This document shows, piece after piece, positions 1-14,000 of a stretch of 64,000 bases of DNA. Origin of the DNA: Mactra quadrangularis (taxonomy: Eukaryota; Mollusca; Bivalvia; Venerida; Mactridae). The stretch spans positions 70,273,110 through 70,337,109 of the forward strand of contig CM046301.1 of assembly GCA_025267735.1 (NCBI GenBank). Direction: 5' to 3'. A model generated the notes under the pieces. It had not been told where the DNA came from. It searched no databases and saw only the letters and a list, made by a program, of their open reading frames with translations. The first letter of the stretch is position 1. Every line of letters begins with the position of its first letter. The position numbers were made by a program, and so were the translations under genes.

Positions 1-216
1 CCATCATCAACTTGTTGTGGCCTAATTTAGCTCTGGCTAAAACTTTATATACTGCTTTTCAACATTGTGTCTTTTATTAGATGAGACATTCATTAGCAGT
101 ATAGATACGGATTCGCTGAAGACCTCAAGCTACCAGTTATTAAACATAGGAGTGGAATACATGTTGATATTTCAATGTAGTTTGAGAAATCATAGTAATT
201 GTAATTACATTTTATA

Positions 217-517
217 GTCTAAGTTTCATGCTTACGCACGCTCACCGACTTTACAGCTATTACCCCTGGTCACTGGGCTACTGGTATATATCTATCAATC
301 TCCCTGGGGAGTCTTTTTACTCCGCTTATAATTGCAGCCGACAAATTGGCGCAACGGAATTATACCACCCTCGCAGGTACCCATTTACACCTGGGTGAAG
401 TGAAGCAATCGCAGGTTAATTTCTTGCTCAAGGAAATTAGCAGTGCCCCTAGTGGGATTCGAACCCAGGATCTCTCGATTCCTAAGCGCGCGTCCTACCA
501 CTGGACTACAGTTCCTA
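217..517 (-). repeat. tRNA-derived SINE, family C (reverse orientation)
   Basis: Read on the minus strand, the element begins near 517 with a tRNA-like head: an A-box-like TAGTCCAGTGGTAGGA, then a B box GGGTTCGAATCCC. A non-tRNA body runs to about 217. Parts of the same body recur on the plus strand at 31345-31537 (tail) and 36942-37110 (head plus body), which makes this a dispersed family and not a single tRNA gene. Small open frames on both strands here are by-products of the repeat. No clear target-site duplication was seen. Confidence 0.75.
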
Positions 518-523
518 TAGTAT

Positions 524-552
524 TGTTCTGTTATGTTCTGTTCTGTTCTGAT
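524..552. repeat. TTCTG pentamer microsatellite
   Basis: A short run of TTCTG-type units with one TTATG variant lies directly beside the head of the family-C SINE. Confidence 0.6.
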
Positions 553-1974
553 ATCTAGATCATTATAAATATCTGATATCATATTTATGTCAATCCCTCT
601 AAATACTGAAATAATGTGTCAGTGATACTTATATAATGTCCTCCAATGGATACCCGATAATTGATGTATGCTCACGACACTCACTGAACCTTGTTTACAT
701 GGTAACCCGACACTGGTCCTGTTGTTATTAGTTACCGTTCTACGTCGATAACGGATGTTAATTAAAGCTTAGTTATGATGTATTAAAGGTGAACTCCGGG
801 ACAATTCATGTTGATTACAAATTATTTGCTGACAAATTATTATTAGAACTCTAGTATTATAAATAATGGTTGGTTCTTAATTGTAAGAGAGAGTTGGTCG
901 AAATGACCGTAAATAAAAGGGCGCGTTATAGCAGATTTCCCAGACTTACTGATAAAAAGGTATAAAACCAGATAAACCGGTTATTTTCCGTACCCATGAG
1001 AGTCCAGATTATCAGCTAGGTTTGCCAATTGGATTAAACTCTCGTTTATCAACGCTATTAATTTACGACAACTGTTCACAAAACCAATTTAATGGACAAT
1101 GTTATGATGAGTACTCGCTTACACCTCCAAATGGAGGAAAGTCGACATATTCATTGATTGCCGTGACCAGGAATCGAACCCTGAAAGTGCAATCATGAAC
1201 AATAACAGCATATAAATATATTTATCATGCATCAGGTCATCACCGCATATCATAATATTTCAATTTAAAATGTACTTGTACTAGTGTGATTGACAAATAT
1301 GGTAATACGGCAAATACAGTTTTCTCCAAAAGTCATTTGACAAAATCCAATGTTAAAGATTAACAGTTTCTTATTTACCCATGAAAAAATCTCAAAATTG
1401 TATTAGGTGAAATGCAGGGGCGCTGACGCTGATTGATGTTCTGGCGGGATGTTTGGAGTAGAATCCGACTTTGCATCTTGCAATCATGGATTTTCCTCGG
1501 CATCTGATCAGATTTTCCATCGACCATTGACACCTTTCTACCGATAGTCCATTATATACTCAATTCACTAATACAGTAAAAACACTTGTTTCTTAACTAC
1601 TATGACCTTTTTATTGGTCACTAATCCTTATTTTCTTTGTATTCATTTTATAATTTTATATCTTATCATCTCTTAACCAATTACATTAATTCATTATCAT
1701 GTATATGACTGTGAAGCGCTTTTAAATATATCTTCAGTTTGAAAACAGGGCTGTACACCTTTGGTACATGTACATATATATTAATTAATACAATAATGAT
1801 ATAACTCGTCCAAGAGCTTTTGGTGGACTCTGTTATCATGTGTATGGAAAACCACGACTGTGGCAACCTTGGAGAGTTATATTTTTTTATAATAATATTT
1901 ACATAATAATATTTATATATAATGTAATATTTATATATAATATTTATATAATTTTTATATTTTCTATTTTTCAG

Positions 1975-2079
1975 GTGTTAGGTTCTGATACAGAATTTCA
2001 TTTTATTCACAATGCTGTACCTAAAACAAGATTTAGAAGAAGTATTTTACATACAAGAAAACTTAAATCTCATCCTTTT
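1975..2079 (+). CDS. PCSK2: PCSK2 exon: prodomain, part 1
   Basis: 35 codons, phase 0 at both ends, between TTTTTCAG and GTAAGT. It encodes the FHFIHN strand of the prodomain and the inner basic site RFRRS, equivalent to the secondary prodomain cleavage site of vertebrate PC2. It has no start codon of its own that fits, so an upstream exon is required. Confidence 0.9.
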
Positions 2080-5000
2080 GTAAGTATTAATATGTTGTAC
2101 ATTTTATAGCATGCAAGCTTGTAATCTATTTAGTAATTTAGTTATTCTTTGAATAGGATTTGACTGAAGGAATAATTCTTAAAACATTCTTCTTCATGAA
2201 GAATTACAAGTTTTATGTTTTGTAAGGATACACTTACAATCTATTTTGCATGTATAAAGTTTATTCATAAAAAGGACATTTTGTAAAGAAAAACATGTAA
2301 TCTACTTTGTAAGGATAAACTCGCTATGTATTAGGTAAGTAGGATGGTTGTCCTCAAAACTATGGTACCTATCTGTGGTTTTAACATAAAAAAATGAGAT
2401 TTTAAATTGTTATGATTGTTTTTTTACAAATACATATATATTTCCTTTTTAGTTCATTGAGTTATGACTTAAGATTTAAGAGTAATTTATCATTTGCAAT
2501 ATGTCTTTTTTATTTTCATAAACATAAAATGCAGTAAGACAACTTTTGCGTGCAAGCCTCGATATGTATTTTATTTAGTTAGTAGGGCTATTATAATATC
2601 ACAAAATACTGCTTTTAAAGGAAATGAGATATAAAATATTTCAGATTTAGAAAGTTCTTGTTTTTCCCACCAGACAGCTCCGCTCATCAAAAAAATAATT
2701 TAACCCCTCCTATATACAAGTATGAAAAGGTTCCTACGGTCCAAACTCCCACTGCATTAGTTGCGTCACGTGATGCTAAAGGTTCATTAGGGTAATAACC
2801 GCAACGGGGAATTTGCCTAGGGTCCTGATGCAAAAGTACCATCTATATTACCCATGTTGACCTCAAAGACTACGTTAGAATTTTTTTCAAATGCCACCTC
2901 GTGCAGTATCCATTTACTCAATTTGCTATTTTACATTAGGATGTATTATTTCTGTTATCAAGTTGAACTTAATGCAATCTCCATAAAATGCTAAAGGTTG
3001 CAGCGTTCTATAGAAATACAATATTTCAAAAGATTATATTTTCTCAGTCCTGATACCATGCTCTAGTATAACAGTTCGTTCACATGTTACAGCCTCTCTG
3101 ATGATTGACAATTCGCCCACGATGTCTTTGTGTTATAATTATTTATAGAAATCTCTTGATTAAGTAAACACAATTATTCTACTGACATGTTTACAAGAAT
3201 TGATTTCTATGGTAGAAAATATGTTTAACTTCAAAGAGGATTTGTCCTAGTAAAGATGTGGTTTACTCATATTTCTCTCACATAGTAGAAATACAGTTTA
3301 AACTGTTTTTACGGTCACCCTTTTTATAGTATGATGCTGTGTTTAACAGCCAGCTTTGAACTCTCTCGATAGATTTTATTTTATATAAACCCTTTATAAA
3401 GCGTGACACTGTTTAACTCGGTCACTTACTGTCAAAATATTAACTTATACGAGTATAATTACAATGTGTGAGAATGAAATACGCATTGTTGTTGCATGAC
3501 TAATTTTCTTCCATGAGTCCGTTATTTCTTTTCCTTGCAAACCTTGTTATAGTGGTCATCTGTCCTTAGCAATCACTTTCAATCAGTTTCTTAAGTGACC
3601 GCTACATAGACAAGAGGATAGACTGTAAATATATGGTTCGTCATCTTGATATGTTGAGGCTTTCAGGTACAAAACAATGGTTCCAAAATGAATTACTTAT
3701 AAATTTTATGAATGATAGCATCAGTGCTGCTGTTAGATTTTTTTGCCTTTTAATCCATCCTTCATTTTTGTTCAAAGCTGATTTTGCTTGAATGCATTGT
3801 TAAATGACTGGAGATTTTCTGATGGTTCACAAGCATTACTTTATCAACAGTCCTGACAAATCATACTTTTGATGTAAATTCCAGAGAGTTTTTACCTCAT
3901 CTGAGCACGAGTGCTTATTGTGAACTATTGCGATTGGTTATTTATCCATTGTCGTGTGTCCTAGGTCAAAACCATTGGAAGCATTTTCAGAATATGGTAT
4001 AATTCTAATGAAGAGCAGATTCGACCGATGGATCAGAAAACTATAACTTACTGAATCCGTTTTAGTCTAAATCGCATTACTTTTAAAACAAGCCTCTACC
4101 CACTGTTTCTACGGACCTGTTGCTCGTAAACCTTTTCTTGCTTATCTCTAGAAGCCATGTTTATTATCCAAATACAGTTCGTCAAGTATCAGTTGTTCAC
4201 ACTTTAGAAGTTATATTTATGCTTCAATCAAAAAAACCTGGTCAGATACTTTTTATCAATAAATTAAAAATTGTTATTACTAATATAATACAATGTACTA
4301 ATTTTGTTAATTGGGTCATGAAGCGTAAAAGAGACAAGGTCGCGATGTAAAAGAAAACCTTTTAACTCTCTAAAAGCCATATTTTTGGACATTTTATTCA
4401 ATTTGATGGGAAGCTAAAAACTCTAGTTACAAAATCTTATGTAAGATTGGTGCGAGTAAATATGTGGAGTAAAAACTAGGTCACTAGGTCAAATCATAGA
4501 AAAACATGAAAACATTTAAATGTTCACATTTATACTTCTATTGTTATCTAACATGATGAATATCATAAAATGGAAGTTTGCTTGAGTGTAATAATGGCTC
4601 ATTTGTGGCGAAAAAAACTTCCTTCAGTTGATAAAATTAAAGAAGAAAACATGGCTAGAAGCTAAGTCATGTAAAAATTTCAATGGCTTCACTAACTCAG
4701 ATCAGCAAAATAGTTTAAAAACGCTCTTTTTGCCTTACGTTTTCAAAATATTGAGTGTGTATATCTGTCCATTATTTCAAATGACTCTAGCTACATCCCT
4801 GATATATGGCTATAGATACAAGATAAAATGTTGTACTTAGAGTACCCGAGGAGGTGCCTCATCATCTCCGAGTTTTATTGTACATGTATTCTGCAATATC
4901 GCGGGTTTAGTGCAAAACGGACGTAACTCACTCTTTTCTTATATTTAGTTACAACTGTTTTGCGCTAAACCCTCGATTTGTTTTTTAAGGACACACCTCT

Positions 5001-8000
5001 ATGTCCATCTATATATCATAAAACACGTTGTCATGGAAACAATATCACTATATCATAATTATATATACCTGATTAAAGTGTTAATATTCATAATATAAGT
5101 GTTATATTTCATCATAGAAGTGTTATACATCAGAACACACCTTTATTTAACTCAGGTTTGATATAACAACATATGAGTAAACAGGGTTGCTAAGCTAACA
5201 ATAATAAATCAATATTCAAATGACATGTGGTTTTGAAATAATGATTCATAGAAAAAGAATCCAGTCACAAAATTAGATGGTTTAATTTCCTATTAATTTA
5301 AAAACATATCTACTTGTAAATATGAATAAGTGGACGGAAATCAATAGATTTAGATTTTGACGGGTAATCCCTTAGATATTCTTCTATCTTCTTCTTCAAT
5401 GTTAATGTATCTAACTCTCTCTGGAGTAAACTCGTACATTTTGAAGCATCCTACAATTAAAAAGTACATTGTTTGGTATAAATAAGTTTAAAAATGTGTC
5501 GATTCTGTTCTGTTCTATGATAGAAATGTAATATATTACTTCAAAGAACGTTTTAGAGTTCAGTTTCATTCACAGTGTTTTTCTGTATATTTTTCAGGTT
5601 AAGCGAGCTGTACAACAAACAGGTTTTGTGAGATCAAAACGAGGTTACAAACCTTTAAAAGGTGTTCTCTTATCAGATTTACATTTAAATAATCCAGAAA
5701 TTGGTCAACTTTTAAACGATGAAAAAGATGTTGTCATTGGAAAAGACCCTACTGATCCTTTATTTGATAAAGAATGGTTTTTGGTAAGTAATACAAATAT
5801 TTTGTTTGTAGTTAACGCCATAGCAACACATTGAATAGATCATATTACGGCGGTCATTTAACCTACACATCATTCCTGAAAAGCATAGATTTAGCTGTTA
5901 ATGAGTAAGAGAGCGCATACAACACGGGCTGACCACTGCCCTGATTTAGAATCAGTGTTAAGTATGCATCTCCCGGGAATGGTAAATAATAAATGTACAA
6001 GTAATTAATGGCATTATATAAGAATAAAATCCTAGTTTGTCTCTCTTTACGAAGTGAATATACAGAAATATGTCTTCTATTTGTCGTTCTATTATGCCCG
6101 TTCGCGGCCATAAACCTTCAAAAATTGTCATCGCCTAAAGTCATCTACAAAGATTGTTCAAATCATACATCTTGAGCTAAAAGGTAAACGAGTGTGAGCG
6201 AAATAATTCAGCACAAAGGAAATCATATAATCACTCGTGGCTATACCACTCGTGAAATTATTTCATCCTTTGTTGAAATAAAAATCGATCTTTCACCGAA
6301 ATAAACAAAAACCTCCCCTCACCATATATTTACATGGTAAATTGTCATCCCATATGGCCTCATTTCACCGTAAAGCATGAAAGATTTAGTGGCTGCCTTA
6401 TTAGGAAAATCATGTCAACAACTCCATGATAGAAACAAGATTTTCTTAATTCACTAGAAAAGTAAGGAAATAAGGAAATCAATATAAACAGCAAGGAAAG
6501 TACAAGAAAAATGAAATGAGAACAGACATGCAACATGGTATTAGTCAGATTGAGTTAGGAATAAAATAGATTGTTTTCTACAATGTGTATAGAATATAAA
6601 ACTACCGTGGTTACGGAATTTCTGCATGTCAGTAATGACACAGTATCATAGTAATGTTTATTTGGTCTATCAACAATTTCAGATTTTAAAGTAGTCGTCT
6701 TACCTAACTGAATTTATTGGAAACCAACTTTCACCAGTATTTATATTTACTTTTTTTGCAATGAGCCAAACCTACTCCCATAGATACAAAGAAATACTTT
6801 GTGTTGTCATATTCTCATGTAAATGGTTGGGCTTGTCACGGCCATGAATCGAACTCTGAATCGACGCTCTACGACATCGGTTGTATGATTGATAATATGA
6901 TTACCAGATTGAAAAACCACAGCACCACTGCTTTACGAACGCTATAAGCCATAGATATTCTCATATTTAGAATGTTTCCGTAGTAATTGTTATTGTGACA
7001 GTGATAAACTGAACGCTTAGGAGAAATTTAAAAAATATTCAAAAACCGTATTTATTTGTTCTTCATGATTATAGCAAGTTTTATATGCAGGGACTCAAAG
7101 AACCCTTTTCTCATGTCCCAAAATTCCGGACAAGTCCTGAAAACTTCCTACTTTCGTCTTTTAATTATTTCAGAAAAATCGTGGACAATCTGGTGGTATA
7201 AAAGGACTTGACTTAAACGTTGAAGCAGCATGGGGTATGGGGTTTACAGGAAAGGGGGTCACTACAGCAATAATGGACGACGGTAAGAGTAACTGTATAG
7301 TTGAGAACTTTTAAATACCCTATTATATTTGACTCATTGAGAGACATGGATACCCCATGTCCCAGACTCATGTACGTGAGATATGCAATATTTTCTTTGT
7401 TCAGTTCCATGGTATCGTTTATTGATATTACCACCTAGGCTTGACTTATTTAGTAAGAGTGTGAGTGCAATGACTCATTGGACACATTATGTTTGTAAAT
7501 GTCACATTTTCTCCATTGTTATGTCTGTTGAACATTACTTTATATGATAAAATCACGAACTGGAAATGTTTTCTTGAAAGGTCAAAAATAAATGATAAAC
7601 TGCAAACTTGTCGACTTAATTGCGACAGAGTTTCGCTTAACAATAAAGTTCATTAGTTTTCTGTGCACTTAATCACGTAGTTTTTCGAAGAATTAGAACT
7701 TTGACTGACGGAAATAGGTTGTTTACAAAAATTCCAATCTGTGCACAATACTATTTAACTGATCATTTGTAAACATTTATTGTTTCTAATGGTTCATTTA
7801 CAACCGATGATGTTGTAAAATCTTGATAAAACTATATAAAATAAAGACAAAAACTATTTATCCGTGTACTTACTTAGTTCAAAGGCCCGTTGGAAAATGT
7901 ACAGGTCTACCTAATAACATGGCTACTTCTGCGGCCACATTTTATTACCTCTATCCAAATTATATGGAATGGTACATTTGATTACTTGAAAAATATAACG

Positions 8001-11000
8001 AGGAACAATGTTCTCGATTTAATCGAATAACTTGACCTGCAGAAAACTTATTATTTCACTGCTATCAGATAAAACTCGTTTAGATTACGTGTCGTGGAAG
8101 GAACATACTAATTGTCAACGAATAAACACTTTTATTTATTACAATTGACTTAATTAAACCCAGAAATTCAGAACACTTTCACAGAACATTACTTCCCGCA
8201 CATGCCAAGAATGACACGGATATGTATAAGAAAATACGTGCAAATTGACATTTTTAGATGATTTTACTTAATCAGATAAAATGTGACGCTCGACAAAATT
8301 AAGCCTCAGCGTATTCCCTATGATTGATCTAATTCGAAGGCAATAGTAAGCTTATCAGCTACGTTACACTGACCCAAACATTCAACCCTCTGAATATTCT
8401 GTCTATAAAAATTATATTTTCATTATCTTTTTGCTTGATGAGTTATGAAAGAAAATTGTTCCTGAGGATGAGTGCATCTGTCAAGTGAATAATTTATATC
8501 TCGTTAATTTGAAAAGAAAATATGTACAAGTATATATAACTTACAAATCTGTTAAAAAATCTAACAAAGATATAATTCTAGCTTAGTTCCTAAGTAATCT
8601 AATTTATATATCTACGACTTTAAAAGAACATTCTTATCTTGATTAATTACTAGTAAATAAGACGGTCAGTGTGACACACTCGATAAGTACTCCCGCACTT
8701 GAAGTAAACTTATCTGTGATGAATTTTAAAGTAATTCTCAACTATGAGCGTTAAACTGCATGCTCCAGTTTATTAAAATAAGTATTAAATCTGGAGTTGT
8801 TACAATGTGATACCAATATTAGGGTGTTATCTGTTATGTAGCTTTTTTCACTTATATTTATCTTACAATTTCAGGAATTGATTATCTTCATGAAGATTTA
8901 AAGTATAATTATGTAAGTTGGTATTATTGTGATTATTCTTCTTATCATTATCATCATTATCACTATTACCATTAGTATTATTATCAGACATTACCAGACA
9001 GCAAAACGTAAATATTATTATCTACAATTTATTTTGTAAAATTATAATTCTATATTTGAACAACAAAGATACTTTATAAGAGTTTTACTGTTTTTGTATG
9101 ATGTAAATTACTTGAACTAGTTTCTGTACAAAAGGCATAGCATTACGCATAAGATTAAATAAATAATTGTATGAGATTTTGCAAAGTTATCATATTTATT
9201 ATGAATAAAAAAATCACTATCAATTTTTACTGGGAGAAATAATGATTAGATATCTACTTGATATGTTGTATCTAAATTTAGATAACAGTATGAAACGTAA
9301 TTGCTATATTCAATTTACTACATTTTTTGTTGTTCGTTATTTATTTTTATTCACTGTATAAATGTTTAATGGCATTCAAAATGTACTGTGATAAAGGTTG
9401 TTATAACCTAATTGGTGAGCAAAATGTTACCGTTGACCTTAATGGAGGTTGACTAGTCAGGAGTTTGAAGTCGTTTCTTGACAACCATTCAATTTTTGTT
9501 CTATACTGGAGGCAACCGTATGCTTAAATTTCCATGTTACTTTGTCAGATGCTGCAAATTGATAAAATCTTAGATACGTTCGAACATAGGTCACAAATCA
9601 AATCTTACAATAAATTGTTAACAATATAAGTACTACATGCATGCACACATTGTGATTTAACCATAGCTTTTTAAAAATCTAGGTCATGACCTTTTCGGTT
9701 CGGCTCATGTGGAGCAAAAACCTCATTGGATACATCATGGGAAGAACGAGTGTGAATTTTCTAAAGGTTACGTTATTGCTTATGCTCTAAAATGTCATTA
9801 AATTAAATATGGTCTATAAAAAGTTCAATAATGTGTCATTTGACAACGTTTTAATGTCACTTTTTTCTATTTCTTATTTACCATATATCTTAATGTGAGC
9901 AAATAAAGTGTATGCTTTGTTCTGTTCCACAGATGTTATTAAAAAATTTATACCAATACAGACACCAAGCTGTAAAAAAGACAATTGTCTCACATAGTTT
10001 TATTGATTTATTATGTGACCTTTACTTCAATAAAACAGACTAAAATTATTTTTATATTTCAGAATTCTGAAGCAAGTTATGATTTCAGTAGTAATGATCA
10101 TTTCCCCTACCCTAGATACACTGATACGTGGTTCAACAGGTAAGTAGTCACATCATTTATTCTCTCAGTTTACTTGTATAGTAATGGTGATTCCGGGAAA
10201 TCAACATGGAATAATGTTGCAATAGTAACAAAATTACATTTGTAAATACAGTATGGTTCTGCTGTAAAGAAACACATAGATTATTGATGCGAATTTGACG
10301 ATTTTATAGACTAAAAGGTCCTTATACTTTGGCCATTTTACTATTAAGACCATTGTGATAGTCCTTATAAAGGAACTTTACAGTAATTTCTTTTCACTTG
10401 TGTACAACCTATAAACAGTAATGTAACATAAAGTTATTCAAATGTTAATTAAAAATTTTGAATGTTTTCTTTTTCATCTTTTATTTTAACTGATATTCTT
10501 CTTATCACTTAATTTTGGTTTAAGTTAAACATGTATATAGTTATATATCTGTTCTGTTCAATACACGTGTCTTTATAATTCAGTACGGCTAGTTTCGAGG
10601 GCTAAATATGTCTAAGTTGGCAAATTAGAGGCTTGGGTAAAATGCGATTTTTTTGTTAACAATTGTACTGCTTTTAGAATTTATTCAGACGCCATGTTCC
10701 TACATGCCTGAATACATTAATATATAAATTTCTCACTTTCAGTCATGGTACAAGATGTGCTGGTGAGATTGCTGCAGCACGTGACAATGACGTATGTGGT
10801 GTGGGCGTGGCTTATGATTCTAAAGTTGCAGGTATGACAATTAATTATCTTACTTCTTGATCTTACTTCTGAATCTATCACATGTTCATTAAAGTAGCAT
10901 TGATGCTTTATCAGCTGTGTCTGATCGCAATAGGAAACCGTTCACAATAGTAATTAGAAATAGTTCTACTAATTACAACATTATTAACGATGTGTACCAG

Positions 11001-14000
11001 CATAATGAGCATCTCTTTAAACTTAAGATACTTTTTATACGATGAAAATTAGTCTAGGCTTTCTCTGTATCTTTGATTTTAGACAAATGGATTTAAATAA
11101 GTCTGTTAGCTCCTAAATGAAACATATTTCAAACTTTTGAAGTCTTATACTAAGAGTATTTATATAAAGACATAACATGTTAAACTACAATGAGAAAACA
11201 TAAAAACTATTTTTAAATCAATTGAAGTCAATGATATTATAATTTATAAGTTTTCTGCAGAGTCATGTACTGTTTGACCAAGAATACAAGATGGAGCAAA
11301 TAATACTGTACAATAACTGGCTAGTTCTATAATAAGCCTGAATGTCTGAGATAGAATGTCTGAGACAGTGTTACAATAATTAAAACACAAAATATGTAAA
11401 ACGCTTAATTATATTGTCTGTATGTGTTTAACTACAAACATATGTACATGTATTTTTAAAAGATATACCTAGATAGTTATCTAGCTCTCTATGTCTTCCT
11501 TTTTTATGTATATTTATCCAAATACAATTATTCCATGCCCCTAGGGATATACATGTGTATATATCCTAATGAATAATTTACTCAGATAAGTGAGAACTCG
11601 ACGCATCAACGATTGAAGTGGAATCTGATTACAAAGATATTTATTATGTGAGAACGAAAACGTAATCCCCCAAGCTTAGGCCTGTCTGTATCCAGATTAA
11701 ATTGCCTTAAAGGTTTTACCAGAGTGCTTAAATATACTTCAATGGCCTTAATTTGTCTTGTTTTCAAACAGAACCATAATACGGCTTTTTTACTCAATTG
11801 CATTCAAAAAAGCGTTTATATCGACGTTGAAGTGCGTCCACTCTAGGTTCGAAAATTCTTAGTTTGATCACAGTTCTAGCCTGTTAAAATTTCACACTAA
11901 TTATGTGAAGTGTTTTTTTCTCATTTGCCCAAGACATTAAAAACATTTATAATCATAAAAAAGCTAGTTTCGTTGTTCTTAGTAACTGAATTGGTTCATG
12001 AACTTATATCGGTTATCACTAACGTACTTGATTTCAGGTCTACGTATGTTGGATCAGCCCTTTATGACAGATCTTATTGAAGCTAATGCTATGGGACATA
12101 TGCCTAACACAATTGATATATACAGTGCTAGCTGGGGTCCAACCGACGATGGTAAAACAGTTGACGGACCTAGAAATCTTACAATGAGAGCTATTGTGAA
12201 AGGTGTAAATGAGGTAAGCAATGAGTACTTACCATGTTCTTTCATATTAAATGAAACCAGAGTTTATAGTTTTAATACTGCCTAGATTTCTCGTGACGTG
12301 GTAATACCATGTAAGAATTACAGATGTACACTGAAAAAAGGTAGGCCGCGGCAGGTCATATCCTTCAATGACAATTCGACAGATTTTCCTCCATATAGGT
12401 AAAATTTGTCAGTTATTGCAAAAGGGTTAGCCATTGCTGGTAGCAGGTAACAGAAAAGTATCAAATAAGCTGTTGAAGTTTGTAAACCGTTTTAAAAGAC
12501 TCAACAAAAGGTGTTGATCAAAAATAATCCAAAAAGAACTTTCAACAGAAAAGTTCTCAAGAAATCGCCTGTATTACATAACAGAGTTAATGTCTTTAAT
12601 TCGTCCTTTTTATCTTTTTCTGATTTACATGTTTTCATTACAACAGAAATTTGGTATGAATAACAAATTTTTATTTTCTCTTTGTGTCAACGGATTATAT
12701 TTTCACTATTAAGAGCTGTTCAGCTGTATAGTAAAATATCAGATGATACTTTTTGTACTAAAAGGTGATCTTTGCGTATAATACATGAACAAATGGTATG
12801 TTGATTTCCTGACTAGTTTGTGGTCACAATTGACGTGTGTACTGTTCTAAATAGAGAACTTATCTGTTACAATCTAAGTTCATTAGTAACAACGTTTCCA
12901 GACTACAAACTAATGCTGTTATCTTACGATAGAGTCAATAAACCTTTTGCAAATAACTTCTAGTACCTATAGACACAAGTAATCGTAGAAATACATCTTA
13001 CGATAAATGATACAGCTACTCCGTCTTATCTTGATAATCCTAACATAAAAAGATCAGATAAACCAGACTTAGATTGATTAATGGATATTTACATTCACGC
13101 CCACATACGTCTGTCATTCTATCAGACGACAATGACTTGCTACGATAGCTTGGAAATAGTCTCATAAAACATTATTGAAGTGCTAATAATTTTGTCACAG
13201 TCTGGCGACAAATATTAATCTTGTTTCCAGAAATTTGGTACATTCTAGCCTTCCTACTCATTGCTGTATTGTCAAGACGCATCTTTTTTGTACTGCTTTT
13301 CGGGAATGATTATCATGTATTCATTGCACATTTGATTAAAGTGTTTAATACAAGTGAACAAATTTCAAATTAAGATTGCTTAAAAAGTATCTCGGGCTGC
13401 AGTTTTAACTACAACTGAAATGTTAAATACCAGCTATATTCTCTTATTATTTTTTAGAATTCAACGTGAAATAACACAAAGTAACGTTCTTTATCCAATA
13501 ATTCTTTGTAAAACTGCACATTGTGTTCGAATGTTCAAATGATAAGTCACCAAAGGAAAGTCAAGTGGTCAAAGTTTTGTTTATTGTTTGTTGTCTGTTC
13601 GTCTGTTAGGGTTTAACAGCACAACAATACTTAACATTTATATAGTGTCAAAAATTTGAAACGACGAAAGATGAAAAGTAACAAAAATAAAGTAGAAAAT
13701 ATGGAAAAGATAACATAACTGTTGTACCAAATGTACTAATTAATTTTGTTGTACTGTAGGGACGTTATGGTAAAGGTAATATATATGTATGGGCATCTGG
13801 TGATGGTGGTCAGGAAGATGATTGTAATTGTGATGGTTATGCTGCAAGTATGTGGACAATATCAATTAATTCAGCTACTAATGATGGACAGACTGCAGGC
13901 TATGATGAATCATGTTCCTCTACACTTGCTTCTACATTTAGTAATGGCAAGAGTACAATACGAGACGCTGGAGTGGTGAGTTTATATTTTTTTTCACAAT

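Larger units (their letters stand above)
1..1974. other. Presumed PCSK2 intron upstream of the first visible exon
   Basis: No exon could be recognised here on either strand. The first PCSK2 exon in the window starts at 1975 behind a good pyrimidine-AG acceptor, so this stretch should be intron. It holds a reverse-oriented tRNA-derived SINE (about 217-517), a TTCTG pentamer run at about 524-550, and a weak reverse tRNA-like B-box remnant near 1157-1185. The missing signal-peptide exon of PCSK2 was looked for and not found, so it probably lies before the window. Confidence 0.6.

Noticed and set aside
346..582. Overlapping open frames on both strands
   Set aside because: They lie in a SINE with a tRNA-like head; neither has protein-like features.
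5863..6111. 82-codon minus-strand open frame
   Set aside because: Overlaps a reverse SINE fragment in a PCSK2 intron.
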